DNA of 64,000 bases. It comes from Alcaligenaceae bacterium. GTDB lineage: Bacteria; Pseudomonadota; Gammaproteobacteria; Burkholderiales; Burkholderiaceae_B. How positions within the stretch are numbered: the first letter of the stretch is position 1; each line of letters begins with the position of its first letter. The stretch lies in assembly GCA_013416435.1 (NCBI GenBank), contig JACCEN010000009.1, forward strand, positions 1 to 64,000. The letters are read 5' to 3'. The notes under the pieces were generated by a model. It made no database searches, had not been told where the DNA came from, and worked only from the letters and a program-made list of their open reading frames with translations. The position numbers and the translations under genes were made by a program. This document shows positions 17,280 to 25,592 of this stretch, piece by piece.

Positions 17280-17966
17280 TCAGGCGATTTCAGGCAGGAT
17301 ATCGAGGGTATAGCGGTGCTTGATGCTGCGTTGCCTGCGTGGATCGTGGAGCTCCATGGTAAACGATGGCGAGGGGCGGATGCCGCCAATGGCCGCCACG
17401 GTGCCGCAAGTCATGCCGCAATGTTCGGGGATGGCGTCTTGCCCGAAATGGCCGCGTACGAGCTCTTGAGGATGGCGCAGCTCGGCCAGCGGGCCTTCCT
17501 GGTACAGCACGGTCTTGCCTTGTTCTTCTATCCATGCCCGCAGCAAGAGTTCGTCCCAGTGGTCCGCGACGTCTTCATACAGCCAGGCCTGAGTGGCGAC
17601 GGGTTTGACGCACAATTGCTTGGACAGGGCGACGCTGTGCGCCTCGAGCTTGCGGTCGGTATGGTCCGACGCCAGGCTGACGAGAGTCCGGCCCTGGCTG
17701 GAAAACAGAAAGACCTCGGCCTCGCCGGAAGAGCCATCGCCAACGACCTGGACTTCCTGGTCCTGGATGAGCTGGTTGGCGGCGATGCGGTAGTAAAGGG
17801 GAACGGCGCTGGGGCGCGGAACGCCGATGGCGGCCAGTTCCTGGATATGGTGCTCGATGGCATCCAGGTCGCGGCCCGCCCAGCCGGCGACGATGCAAGT
17901 GGTGATGTCGGCGTCGATCCGGTCTTCGGATTGATCGGCGCGCAGGAGTTTGAACGAGAGTTTCAC
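17280..17966 (-). CDS. DUF2848 family protein
   Basis: A 228-residue protein recognised as DUF2848 by conserved runs: VAGWAGRDLDAIEHHIQELA, GVPRPSAVPLYYRI, SGEAEVFL, SDHTDRKLEAHSVALSKQLC and PDHCGMTCGT-like GMTCGTVAAIGG. The family has a fold reminiscent of fumarylacetoacetate hydrolases, but no reaction is established for it as far as I know. It lies 40 bases upstream of the amidase and 20 bases downstream of the TRAP large permease, so it probably acts on the same imported compound. Confidence 0.75.
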   Translation of the reverse strand: MKLSFKLLRADQSEDRIDADITTCIVAGWAGRDLDAIEHHIQELAAIGVPRPSAVPLYYRIAANQLIQDQEVQVVGDGSSGEAEVFLFSSQGRTLVSLASDHTDRKLEAHSVALSKQLCVKPVATQAWLYEDVADHWDELLLRAWIEEQGKTVLYQEGPLAELRHPQELVRGHFGQDAIPEHCGMTCGTVAAIGGIRPSPSFTMELHDPRRQRSIKHRYTLDILPEIA

Positions 17967-17985
17967 GATTGCCTCGGGTGATGGG

Positions 17986-19269
17986 TTAACTGAAGACGCG
18001 TGGCAGCCACAGCGCCAGGTCGGGCACGATGGCCAGGACGCCCACCATGGCGATGAGCATGATGACGAACGGCAGGCTGCCGATCATGACGGCGTTCATG
18101 CTCCCGCTGGTGCGCAGGCTCTGGACAACGAAGAGATTCAGCCCCACGGGCGGTGTGATCAACGCGACCTCCACCAGGATGATGATGACGATGCCCAGCC
18201 AGACGGGATCGTAGCCCAGCGCGATCATGATGGGCGCCACGATGGGGATGGTGGTGATCATCATGGACAGGGTTTCCATGAAGCAGCCCAGCACCAGGTA
18301 GAACACCACCAGAATGAGCAGCATGGTCGTGGGGGAAACGTCCAGGCCGGTAATGGTTTGGGTCAGTGCCGTCGTCAGGCCGGTCGCGGACATGATGAAA
18401 TTCAGGAAGGCGGCGCCGATGACGATCAGCATGATCATGGCGGTGGCCTTCATGGTGCCTTCCAGGACGTCCCGCATCATCGTCAGGGTCAGGCGGCGCA
18501 CGCTGGCCGCCAGAATGAGCGCGCCCACGACCCCGAGGGCCGCCGCCTCGGTGGGCGTCGCGATGCCCGCATAGATGGAACCCACCACCAGCATGAAGAT
18601 GCCCAGGGGCGGTACGAGGTGTACCAGGCTGGCCATGCGCTGGCCCCAGGTGGCGGATATTTTTTCGCCGCCCCATTTTGGGTTTGCGATGCAGGCGATG
18701 GCGATGGCCAGCATGAACAGTGCCGCCATGGCAAGACCCGGGATGATGCCCGCCAGATAAAGGCGGGGAACCGAGGTGTTGGTCAGCACGCCGTAGATGA
18801 TGAGGTTGATGGAAGGCGGGATGAGAATGCCGAGCGTGCCGCCGGCCGCCAGGCTGCCCAGGAAGAGGGATTCGTTGTAGCCCTTTTTTTGTATCTGGGG
18901 AATGGCGACCGTGCCGACGGTGGCCGCGGTGGCCACGCTGGAACCGGACGTGGCGGCAAAGAGCGCGCTGGCACCGATGTTGGCGTGCATCAGCCCGCCG
19001 GGAAGCCAGGACAGCCACAGGCTCATGGCGTTGTACATTTTTTCGGCAAGGCCCGACCGGAGCAGGATCTCGCCCAGCATCACGAACAGGGGAATGGCGA
19101 CCAGCAGGAATTCGTTGCTGGTGGACCAGGAAACTTCGCCGATGGCGCGGGTCAGCGGCAGCATGGAGTACAGCGGGTCCAGGATCAGGCCCAGGACGCC
19201 CAGCGCCGCGCCGACCGGTATGCTGATGCCCAGCAGGACGAGCAGAAGGACAAGCGAGGTGGTAACCAT
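17986..19269 (-). CDS. TRAP transporter large permease (DctM)
   Basis: A 427-residue, roughly 12-helix membrane protein using an ion gradient to import a substrate delivered by DctP. The family marks are present: NEFLLVAIPLFVMLGEILLR, then FAATSGSSVATAATVG, GILIPPSINLIIYG and the second-half equivalent ITPPVGLNLFVVQ. Its start overlaps the DctQ stop by one base (TAATG). It forms a three-gene transporter with dctQ and dctP upstream. Confidence 0.9.
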   Translation of the reverse strand: MVTTSLVLLLVLLGISIPVGAALGVLGLILDPLYSMLPLTRAIGEVSWSTSNEFLLVAIPLFVMLGEILLRSGLAEKMYNAMSLWLSWLPGGLMHANIGASALFAATSGSSVATAATVGTVAIPQIQKKGYNESLFLGSLAAGGTLGILIPPSINLIIYGVLTNTSVPRLYLAGIIPGLAMAALFMLAIAIACIANPKWGGEKISATWGQRMASLVHLVPPLGIFMLVVGSIYAGIATPTEAAALGVVGALILAASVRRLTLTMMRDVLEGTMKATAMIMLIVIGAAFLNFIMSATGLTTALTQTITGLDVSPTTMLLILVVFYLVLGCFMETLSMMITTIPIVAPIMIALGYDPVWLGIVIIILVEVALITPPVGLNLFVVQSLRTSGSMNAVMIGSLPFVIMLIAMVGVLAIVPDLALWLPRVFS

Positions 19270-19889
19270 TATGCGTCTCCTCGCACCATGCGTACGCCGG
19301 CTTCGGCTTCTTCGGCCGCTTCTTCCTGCGTGCTGCGTATGCCGCAGATGGCTCGCACCGTCTCAATGTCGCCTGTGACCAGCGCGATGGACGACCGGAC
19401 GAGCATGAGCGCAAGAACGATGCATAGCCAGATCAGGCCGATGACCCAAAGGAATTGGGGAATCCATAAAGGGGTCGCCATGACCGTATTGGCCGTGGCG
19501 TTTCGCTCCCAGGATAGTGCCGCGACGTCGCTTGCGTACCAGGTAAGATAGATGGCGAATACCGCCAGGCCCACCAGCGCGACCCAGTCGAGCAAGGCGC
19601 AGACGCGCGCGGGCAGTAGCTGGTAGAGCGCATCGATGCGGATGTTGGCGCGCTGCAGCGTGGCGAACGCCAGCGCCCACGAAATGCTGATGGCAAAGGC
19701 ATAGCCCGAGAGCTCGTCGGATCCGCCCAAGGCGAAGCTGAAGAACTTGCGGGTGATGATGTCTGCCGTAATGTAAAGGGCACTGGCCAGCGTGAGCCCG
19801 CCGGCCACCCATATGGCAAGGCGCGACAGAGAGGTCGCCGCATTAAGCAGGCGACCAAGAAGAGCGTAGCGTTCCGCAGATGTTTTCAT
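19269..19889 (-). CDS. TRAP transporter small permease (DctQ)
   Basis: A 206-residue four-helix protein pairing with DctM. The DctQ pattern SALYITADIITRKFFSFALGGSDELSGYAF is split over helices 1 and 2, followed by SWALAFATLQRANIRID. I start it at ATG 19889, with GGTGAAG upstream; a longer start at 19946 adds 19 polar residues before the first helix and is less likely. The acidic C-terminal tail (STQEEAAEEAEAG) is not part of the family core. Confidence 0.87.
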   Translation of the reverse strand: MKTSAERYALLGRLLNAATSLSRLAIWVAGGLTLASALYITADIITRKFFSFALGGSDELSGYAFAISISWALAFATLQRANIRIDALYQLLPARVCALLDWVALVGLAVFAIYLTWYASDVAALSWERNATANTVMATPLWIPQFLWVIGLIWLCIVLALMLVRSSIALVTGDIETVRAICGIRSTQEEAAEEAEAGVRMVRGDA

Positions 19890-19955
19890 GATCTTCACCG
19901 CGATGGTAGATCGGGTGGCGGCCTGTAGCGGCCGCCACCTGTGCACACTAGGGGC

Positions 19956-21014
19956 TTACTTCTTGGCGGTGACGCCCAGGGCCTTGCCGATGGTGTCGTT
20001 GAAGTCGGCCACGCACTCGGCCGAGCAGCGCGCCGCCCATTTTGGCACGACGGTCTCGGCGGTGATCTTCTTGAGCAGCTGGCGGTCGGCATCGGTGGGC
20101 TCAACCAGCTTCATCTTGCCCTTTACCGGTTGCTTGCATGCATCCGCACCCGTATTGCAGTCATAGCCTTCCTGGGTTTCGCGCGCCGCCGCCTCCCAGA
20201 TGGCATTGGTCATGACCTTGATGTTCTTTTGCAGGAAGTCCTGGACCTTGGGATCGAGCTTGTCCCAATAGGCCTGGTTGGCCGCGTGGATCTGCTGGTT
20301 CCAGTTGATGGGCAAGGCATACAGGTGGGTGCTGACCTCGTACCATTTGGCGGAGTATCCCGACATGGAACCGGTGATGGCGCAGTCGACGACGCCGTTC
20401 TGCAGGGCGGGAACGACTTCGCCGAAGGGGATGGTGACGCTCGTGCCCCCCAGCGCCTGCACGAATTCTGCCGTGGTGCGGCTGCTGGTGCGCACTTTCT
20501 TGCCCTTGACGTCGGACAGCCCCGCAATCTGCGCATTGCAGAACAGTACTTGAGCGGGATAGGTCGAGAAGCCGAGGACCTTCACGTTGTTCTTGCCGTA
20601 GAACTTTTCATAGACGGGCTGGAACGCCTCGGTGATTTGCTTGGCCGTCTTGACGTCGGGTGCCAGGCCGGCAAGGTCGATGGCTTCGTTGATGGGGTTG
20701 TCGCTGGCGAAATAGGCGATGGTCGCCGTGCCGATGGGAATGACGCCCTGGCCGACCAGCCGCAGGATTTCCGGTCCCTTCAGGCCCATGTCGTTGAAGC
20801 CCTTGATGGTTGCCGTGACCTGGCCCTCGGACAGTTCGGGGACGGTTTTGGTCCAGAACGGCTGCTCGTGGTTCTGGTAGGCGGTCAGGTTGCTGAGGCC
20901 GCCGACGACCTGGAGCTGTGTCTTGGGCAGGCCTGCCACCTTGTCCTGGGCGAAGGCGCCCGAGCCCGCCAGCAGGGCGCCGGCCGCGAATGTCGAAATA
21001 AGCAGTGCTTTCAT
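19956..21014 (-). CDS. TRAP transporter periplasmic binding protein (DctP)
   Basis: A 352-residue precursor with a signal peptide (MKALLISTFAAGALLAGSGA, cleaved after AFA). The DctP domain follows, including the signature arginine region VKGKKVRTSSRTTAEFVQALGG used for carboxylate binding and the late WDKLDPKVQDFLQKN stretch. The start has a clear AAGGAG site. The ligand is therefore likely to contain a carboxylate. It is 66 bases upstream of dctQ. Confidence 0.9.
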   Translation of the reverse strand: MKALLISTFAAGALLAGSGAFAQDKVAGLPKTQLQVVGGLSNLTAYQNHEQPFWTKTVPELSEGQVTATIKGFNDMGLKGPEILRLVGQGVIPIGTATIAYFASDNPINEAIDLAGLAPDVKTAKQITEAFQPVYEKFYGKNNVKVLGFSTYPAQVLFCNAQIAGLSDVKGKKVRTSSRTTAEFVQALGGTSVTIPFGEVVPALQNGVVDCAITGSMSGYSAKWYEVSTHLYALPINWNQQIHAANQAYWDKLDPKVQDFLQKNIKVMTNAIWEAAARETQEGYDCNTGADACKQPVKGKMKLVEPTDADRQLLKKITAETVVPKWAARCSAECVADFNDTIGKALGVTAKK

Positions 21015-21064
21015 GTGAGTCTCCTTATGGTGTCCAAATGGTTACGGACGAAACGTTTACAGTC

Positions 21065-21883
21065 TCAAAACGACGCGATGCTGGTGTTGCTGATATCGGT
21101 GATCAGCATGTGCCCCGGTGCATGGGTGATGCTGAATTCGGGCTTGACGGTGTGGATGACGGCCTGCGGGGTGACGCCGCAGGCCCAGAAGACCGGAATT
21201 TCGTCTGCATGAACGGGAACCGGGTCGCCGTAGTCGGGTTGTTGTATGTCGTGGATGCCGATCAGGGAAGGGGCGCCCAGGTGTACGGGCGCCCCGTGCA
21301 CGGACGGAAAGCGGGAGGTGATCTGGATGGCACGTATGGCGTCGCCGGCCTTCATGGGGCGCATGGAAACGACCAGCGGGCCTTGCAGGCTGCGCGTGCC
21401 GGCCGTGGGGATGTTGGTCCGGTACATGGGGACATTGACGCCCATGCTGATATGGCGGATATCGATGCCATCGGCCACGAGCGCTTCCTCGAAGGAAAAC
21501 GAGCAGCCGATCAGGAAAGAGACCAGGTCGTCGCGCCAGACTTTGTCGAGACTGGCGGGCTCGGATACGAGCTTGCCATGATGCCAGACCCGATACTTGG
21601 GCACGTCGTTGCGCAGGTCGATGTCGTGGCCCAGGGCGGGCACGGCATGCTGGCCGGGCTCGGTGACCGCGAGCAAGGGGCAGGGCTTGGGATTGCGCTG
21701 GCAGAAGAGCAGGAATTCGTCCGCCAGGGATGACGGCAGGATCATCAGGTTGGCTTGCACGCAGCCCGGCGCCAAACCCGCGGTGGGGCCCGTGTGCCGG
21801 CCTTGCCGGATGAGGGCGCGGCTATGCTGCGCCGCCTCCGCGAGCTTGTCATGAGAGTTTGAACGCATCGCCATGGTGGTCAT
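21065..21883 (-). CDS. DUF1445 putative hydro-lyase (D-glutamate cyclase-like)
   Basis: A 272-residue cytoplasmic protein with the family pattern [46 protein letters not shown] and GVTPQA. The family is annotated as putative hydro-lyase; its mammalian relative is D-glutamate cyclase, which makes 5-oxo-D-proline. It stands 51 bases before dctP on the same strand, and with an amidase and DUF2848 further on, this points to catabolism of a cyclic or N-acyl amino-acid-like compound. That function is inference. Confidence 0.8.
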   Translation of the reverse strand: MTTMAMRSNSHDKLAEAAQHSRALIRQGRHTGPTAGLAPGCVQANLMILPSSLADEFLLFCQRNPKPCPLLAVTEPGQHAVPALGHDIDLRNDVPKYRVWHHGKLVSEPASLDKVWRDDLVSFLIGCSFSFEEALVADGIDIRHISMGVNVPMYRTNIPTAGTRSLQGPLVVSMRPMKAGDAIRAIQITSRFPSVHGAPVHLGAPSLIGIHDIQQPDYGDPVPVHADEIPVFWACGVTPQAVIHTVKPEFSITHAPGHMLITDISNTSIASF

Positions 21884-21972
21884 TCATGCTCCAGAAGTGA
21901 TTGCGGTTTATTGCATCCTAACTCCGGTTTTGTGTCCAATCGTTCGTTTGCATATGGTGCGATAAATTTTTC

Positions 21973-22866
21973 TTATGTCTGGGCTGACGCTTTTGCGACC
22001 CGTTGAGCCAGCCGTGCGACCGTCCTGACAGTGTGGCTGTCGGGCGAGTCGACCCAGCACGCATAAAAGCCCAGGGCTTCGGGCGTTTTCTCTACATCGA
22101 GCACGCAGAGCTTGCCTTCCAGTATTTCTTCCCGGATGACGGCGGGGGCAATGACGCTCGGGCCTATGCCCCGCAAGGTCATTTGTACGATGGTACTTAG
22201 CGATGCGCTTCCGTAGATGCGTGGCGTCTTGATTCCCGCAGCCTCGAGCAGCGCCTTGATCGCCTGGTACGGCTGGCTGACCGTGGGATAGGTAATGATC
22301 GGATAAGCGCCCAGTTCGGTCAAGGAAACGGGCTTTTGTTGCAGCTTCAGGCGAGGGCTGGCGATCCAGGCCAGCTCGTAGTCGCAGAGATACAAATGGC
22401 ATTCACGAGGAGACTGAGGCCGCCCCACCAGGAAAGCCAGGTCGATCTGGTGCGCGGCGAGCTGCGCGCGCAGCACATGCGAAGTATCTACGTGAAGCTC
22501 CACGACCAGGGCCGGGTATTTCTGATGCAGCGCGTCGATGAGATGGTGCAGCCAAGTATGCACCAGGGTTTCGCTGGACCCCAGCCGCAGCGTGCCGCGA
22601 ACCGCGTTCTGGGCCTTGGCGACCGTCAGCATTTCGTTGCGCAGTTCTAACATGCGATGCGCGTGCGACAGTAGTTCCTGGCCTTTTTCCGTCAGTTTGA
22701 TGCCGCGGGCGCCGCGCTCGAAGAGGCGGGTGGTCATGGATTTTTCCATGGCGGCGATGCGTTGCGAGATGGCGGGCTGGGTCGTATTGAGCTTTTCCGC
22801 GGCGGCCCGGAAGCTGCCGAGTTCGGCAACCCACACAAACGCATCTATTTGCTTGAAATCCATCAT
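21973..22866 (-). CDS. LysR-family regulator heading the TRAP/amidase gene set
   Basis: A 297-residue regulator. The winged HTH is MMDFKQIDAFVWVAELGSF with NTTQPAISQRIAAME as recognition helix. The start is set at the MMDFKQ methionines (22866 or 22863), because upstream in-frame starts lie in or beyond the divergent GGDEF promoter region and add 44 unrelated residues; an ATG six codons earlier (MIHINK) is an alternative. It reads in the same direction as DUF1445, 89 bases away, and is the likely activator of the whole 15.9-21.9 kb unit, responding to the imported compound. Confidence 0.85.
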   Translation of the reverse strand: MMDFKQIDAFVWVAELGSFRAAAEKLNTTQPAISQRIAAMEKSMTTRLFERGARGIKLTEKGQELLSHAHRMLELRNEMLTVAKAQNAVRGTLRLGSSETLVHTWLHHLIDALHQKYPALVVELHVDTSHVLRAQLAAHQIDLAFLVGRPQSPRECHLYLCDYELAWIASPRLKLQQKPVSLTELGAYPIITYPTVSQPYQAIKALLEAAGIKTPRIYGSASLSTIVQMTLRGIGPSVIAPAVIREEILEGKLCVLDVEKTPEALGFYACWVDSPDSHTVRTVARLAQRVAKASAQT

Positions 22867-22945
22867 TTTGTTTATGTGTATCATTTTTCCCGCCCGGAAG
22901 CGGGTAGTATGATGCGATTCGTCACGCATCGCCGCAAGCCTTACC

Positions 22946-24427
22946 ATGCCCCAAGACCACAATGCTGTCGCCCCGGAAGCGCCCATGCCCAGCCACATGG
23001 ACTATTTCGACGTTACGCCAATTTCCTTGTGGCTGGAAGACTATAGCGAACTGCGCGCCCTGTTCAATGCATGGCGCGCACAGGGAGTCACAGACTTGCG
23101 CGCCTTCGTGGCGCGCGAGCCGCAGCGCTTGAAGGAATGTTCCGACAGCATACGCTTGTTGCGGGTCAATCGGGCCACCTTGTCTTTGTATGCGGCTGAT
23201 TCGTTCGATACGCTTTCGCGCCGGCTGAGCGAAGTGCTGCGGGACGAAACCTACGGGGCGCTGACGAGCGAGCTTGAAAGGCTGTGGCAGGGCGAACTTA
23301 CGTTTGAAAGCCAGAGCGTGAACTACGCGCTCGACGGGCGGCGCATGGATATTCTGCTGAAGGGCGTGGTGCTTCCCGGGCACGAATCCGACTGGGGGCG
23401 CGTGCTGGTGTCCATCGAAGATATCAGCCAGCTGGAGGACGCCCGGCGCGGGATCGCAGAAAGCGAGCACTATACCCGCGGGCTTTTCGAGCAAAGTCCG
23501 GTGTCGCTGTGGGTCGAGGACTTTTCCGCGATCAAGCTCCTGCTCGACGAAATCCGGGGCCGGGGGATCGTGGACTTTCGAACCTTCATCGACGTGCATC
23601 CCGAGTTCGTGGAGCGCTGCCTGTCGGAAATCAAGGTGCTCGATGTAAACCGCTACACCTTGAAGATGTTCGGCGCATCGAGCAAGACCGACCTGTTGGG
23701 CAGGATGCCGGAGATCTTCCGCGACGAGGTACATGTTTCGTTCGGCATGCAGCTGCAGGACTTATGGGACGGCAAGCTGTTCCAGCAGCGCGAAGTGATG
23801 AACTACGCCCTGGATGGAAATCCACTGTATGTGCATATGCAGTTTTCGGTGTTTCCGGGCCACGAAGACAGCTGGGACAAGGTCCTGCTGGCCTTGACGG
23901 ACATCACCGCCCGCAAGAAGGCCGAAGCCTATCTGGAATATCTGGGCAAGCACGATGTCCAGACGGGGCTGAAGAACCGGTCTTTCTATGTAGAGGAACT
24001 GGCTCGGCTGGAAAGGAAAAAGCAATACCCCATTACCGTCATTTTCATCGACTTGAATGACTTGAAGGGCGTGAACGATACGGTGGGGCACATGGTGGGC
24101 GATGCGTTGCTGCGGCGTACCGGCGAGGTGCTGTCGCAGGCCATCGACAAGCTCCATCACGCGGCGCGGATAGGCGGAGACGAATTCGCCGTGCTCATGC
24201 CGGGGGCAAGCGAGGAAACGGGCGCTGTGGTGGTGGACAACATTCGCAAGCTTACGCAGCTGAACAACGACTTCTACACGGGCCCGGCCCTGAGTCTTTC
24301 GATCGGTGTTGCGACCTGCCACAAAGGCATGGCCCTGGAGGATGCCTTGCGCACCGCGGACCTGGCCATGTACGAGGAAAAGCGCGCCTATTACAAAAGC
24401 GGAATTGCACGCGACCGTCGCGCCTGA
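22946..24427 (+). CDS. Diguanylate cyclase with two tandem PAS-like sensor domains
   Basis: A 493-residue cytoplasmic enzyme making cyclic di-GMP. Two PAS-like modules, about residues 23-165 and 180-325, are internal duplicates. Both open with P[IV]SLW[LV]ED[YF]S, continue with VNR[AY]TL and end in LPGHESDW or FPGHEDSW followed by a DI(S/T) exit motif. The GGDEF domain spans about 330-490, with the intact active site GGDEF at 410-414 and ARIGGDEFAVLMPG around it. No RxxD inhibitory site is present five residues upstream, so product feedback by that route is unlikely. There are no membrane helices. It diverges from the LysR gene. Confidence 0.88.
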   Translation: MPQDHNAVAPEAPMPSHMDYFDVTPISLWLEDYSELRALFNAWRAQGVTDLRAFVAREPQRLKECSDSIRLLRVNRATLSLYAADSFDTLSRRLSEVLRDETYGALTSELERLWQGELTFESQSVNYALDGRRMDILLKGVVLPGHESDWGRVLVSIEDISQLEDARRGIAESEHYTRGLFEQSPVSLWVEDFSAIKLLLDEIRGRGIVDFRTFIDVHPEFVERCLSEIKVLDVNRYTLKMFGASSKTDLLGRMPEIFRDEVHVSFGMQLQDLWDGKLFQQREVMNYALDGNPLYVHMQFSVFPGHEDSWDKVLLALTDITARKKAEAYLEYLGKHDVQTGLKNRSFYVEELARLERKKQYPITVIFIDLNDLKGVNDTVGHMVGDALLRRTGEVLSQAIDKLHHAARIGGDEFAVLMPGASEETGAVVVDNIRKLTQLNNDFYTGPALSLSIGVATCHKGMALEDALRTADLAMYEEKRAYYKSGIARDRRA

Positions 24428-24525
24428 GCGCTTCGGCATGGACTACAATCAGGCATGCTTCCCTCTGTAGCGAAATTGTTTCTCATGCGCGAGCGGGCGT
24501 GTCGCCAAGCTTGCGCCCGCGCTTT

Positions 24526-24563
24526 GCGCTGCGAGCTCCTTGTTTCCCAGGAGCTCGCAGCGC
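24526..24563. terminator. Perfect 15-bp hairpin after the diguanylate cyclase
   Basis: Arms 24526-24540 (GCGCTGCGAGCTCCT) and 24549-24563 are exactly complementary around an eight-base loop TGTTTCCC. It lies 100 bases after the GGDEF stop and 160 bases before the next gene. There is no T-run behind it on the plus strand, so it may be a Rho-type boundary or an RNA-stabilising hairpin instead of a classical intrinsic terminator. Confidence 0.45.
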
Positions 24564-24722
24564 GTTCGGCGTATGCGCGCGCCAAACCGGGCTAAGAGCA
24601 CCGCGCTTTTCGTGCCGCGGCCAGTCTCGCGCTTCCCCGTTCACCCAGCCAAACCCCCAAGCCTGCTCCATATCGCATGATGCGATGGTGTCTGCATGGC
24701 TACATCCAGAGAATGCAAAGAC

Positions 24723-25592
24723 ATGCAACTCACCAAAAAATTCGTCAAGGCCAAGAATCCATGCACGTCGGGCTATCGTTGGTTCCTGAAGGACCGCAAC
24801 GGCCAGGGCGACTACCAGGAGATCCTGGACGCGCTGGTGGCCGATAATCGGATCGATGATGCGTGCTGGCTGCTCGATCAGTTCGGTGCAACCGACGAGG
24901 TCCTGACGCTGGATTACGTGGACGCCAATGCCATCGTGTTCGCCGGCACGCTGATCGTGCGGCAAGGCGTCAATGTCGACACGGTCGTCAGGGCGGGGCA
25001 GAAAATCGTCGCCGGCGGAGGCATCAAGGCGGGCACCGACATCGTGGCCGGGCAAGACATCCAGTCCAAGGGCAGCATCATAAGCGGCGGCCATATCCGG
25101 GCCGAGGGCGATGTGAGCGCGGATTGGGGCATCGAAGCGGCATCGCGCATCGAATGCGGCGGCAACCTGCGGGCGCAATGGGATATTTGCGCCGGGCAGG
25201 GCGTGGCGGTCACGGGCGACATACGTGCGGGACAGTCGTTGCAAGCCGGCGGTTCGATCAAGTGCGAGCAAGGCATCAAGGCCGGGCGCGACATCAAGGC
25301 CGAACATGACATCGTCGTGGCGCGCGGCATCCAATCGGGCGGATCCATCATTGCGGGCAACCATATTGAAACCGGTTGGGGGATTTTGTCGGGTTGCGAT
25401 ATCGTGGCGGACGGTTCCATCAAGGCGGGTGAGGGACTGGTTGCGGACGGACTGATCGAGCCGGGACTGGGCCACGGCGTCTATGCCGGCTTGCGCGTGC
25501 GCCTGGACGCCTGGGCGGACGCGGCGCGCGTGGTGGCGCGGGCGCGGCCGCGCCAGTTGGTCAGTGGCTACTGGTGCGGCGCCGACGCTTGA
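24723..25592 (+). CDS. Right-handed beta-solenoid (bactofilin-like) protein of unknown function
   Basis: A 289-residue protein. The N-terminal 55 residues are a helical cap (CTSGYRWFLKDRNGQGDYQE, then DDACWLLDQFGATDEVL). From about residue 60 to 250 the chain is a run of short imperfect repeats of the type GxIxAGxDI (GGGIKAGTDIVAGQDIQSKG, SIISGGHIRAEGDV and so on), six to nine residues per turn with regularly spaced Ile/Val and Gly/Ala, as expected for a stacked beta-helix. There is no signal peptide or membrane segment. I do not know a function. The start is at MQLTKKF (24723); an ATG nine codons upstream is possible. Its end overlaps the convergent kinase gene by 25 bases. Confidence 0.7.
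   Translation: MQLTKKFVKAKNPCTSGYRWFLKDRNGQGDYQEILDALVADNRIDDACWLLDQFGATDEVLTLDYVDANAIVFAGTLIVRQGVNVDTVVRAGQKIVAGGGIKAGTDIVAGQDIQSKGSIISGGHIRAEGDVSADWGIEAASRIECGGNLRAQWDICAGQGVAVTGDIRAGQSLQAGGSIKCEQGIKAGRDIKAEHDIVVARGIQSGGSIIAGNHIETGWGILSGCDIVADGSIKAGEGLVADGLIEPGLGHGVYAGLRVRLDAWADAARVVARARPRQLVSGYWCGADA

Noticed and set aside
17950-19551. 533-codon plus-strand frame opposite the TRAP DctM and DctQ genes
   Set aside because: Composition is almost only D, H, Q, G and R, typical of the antisense of hydrophobic helices. The minus strand carries clear DctM motifs.
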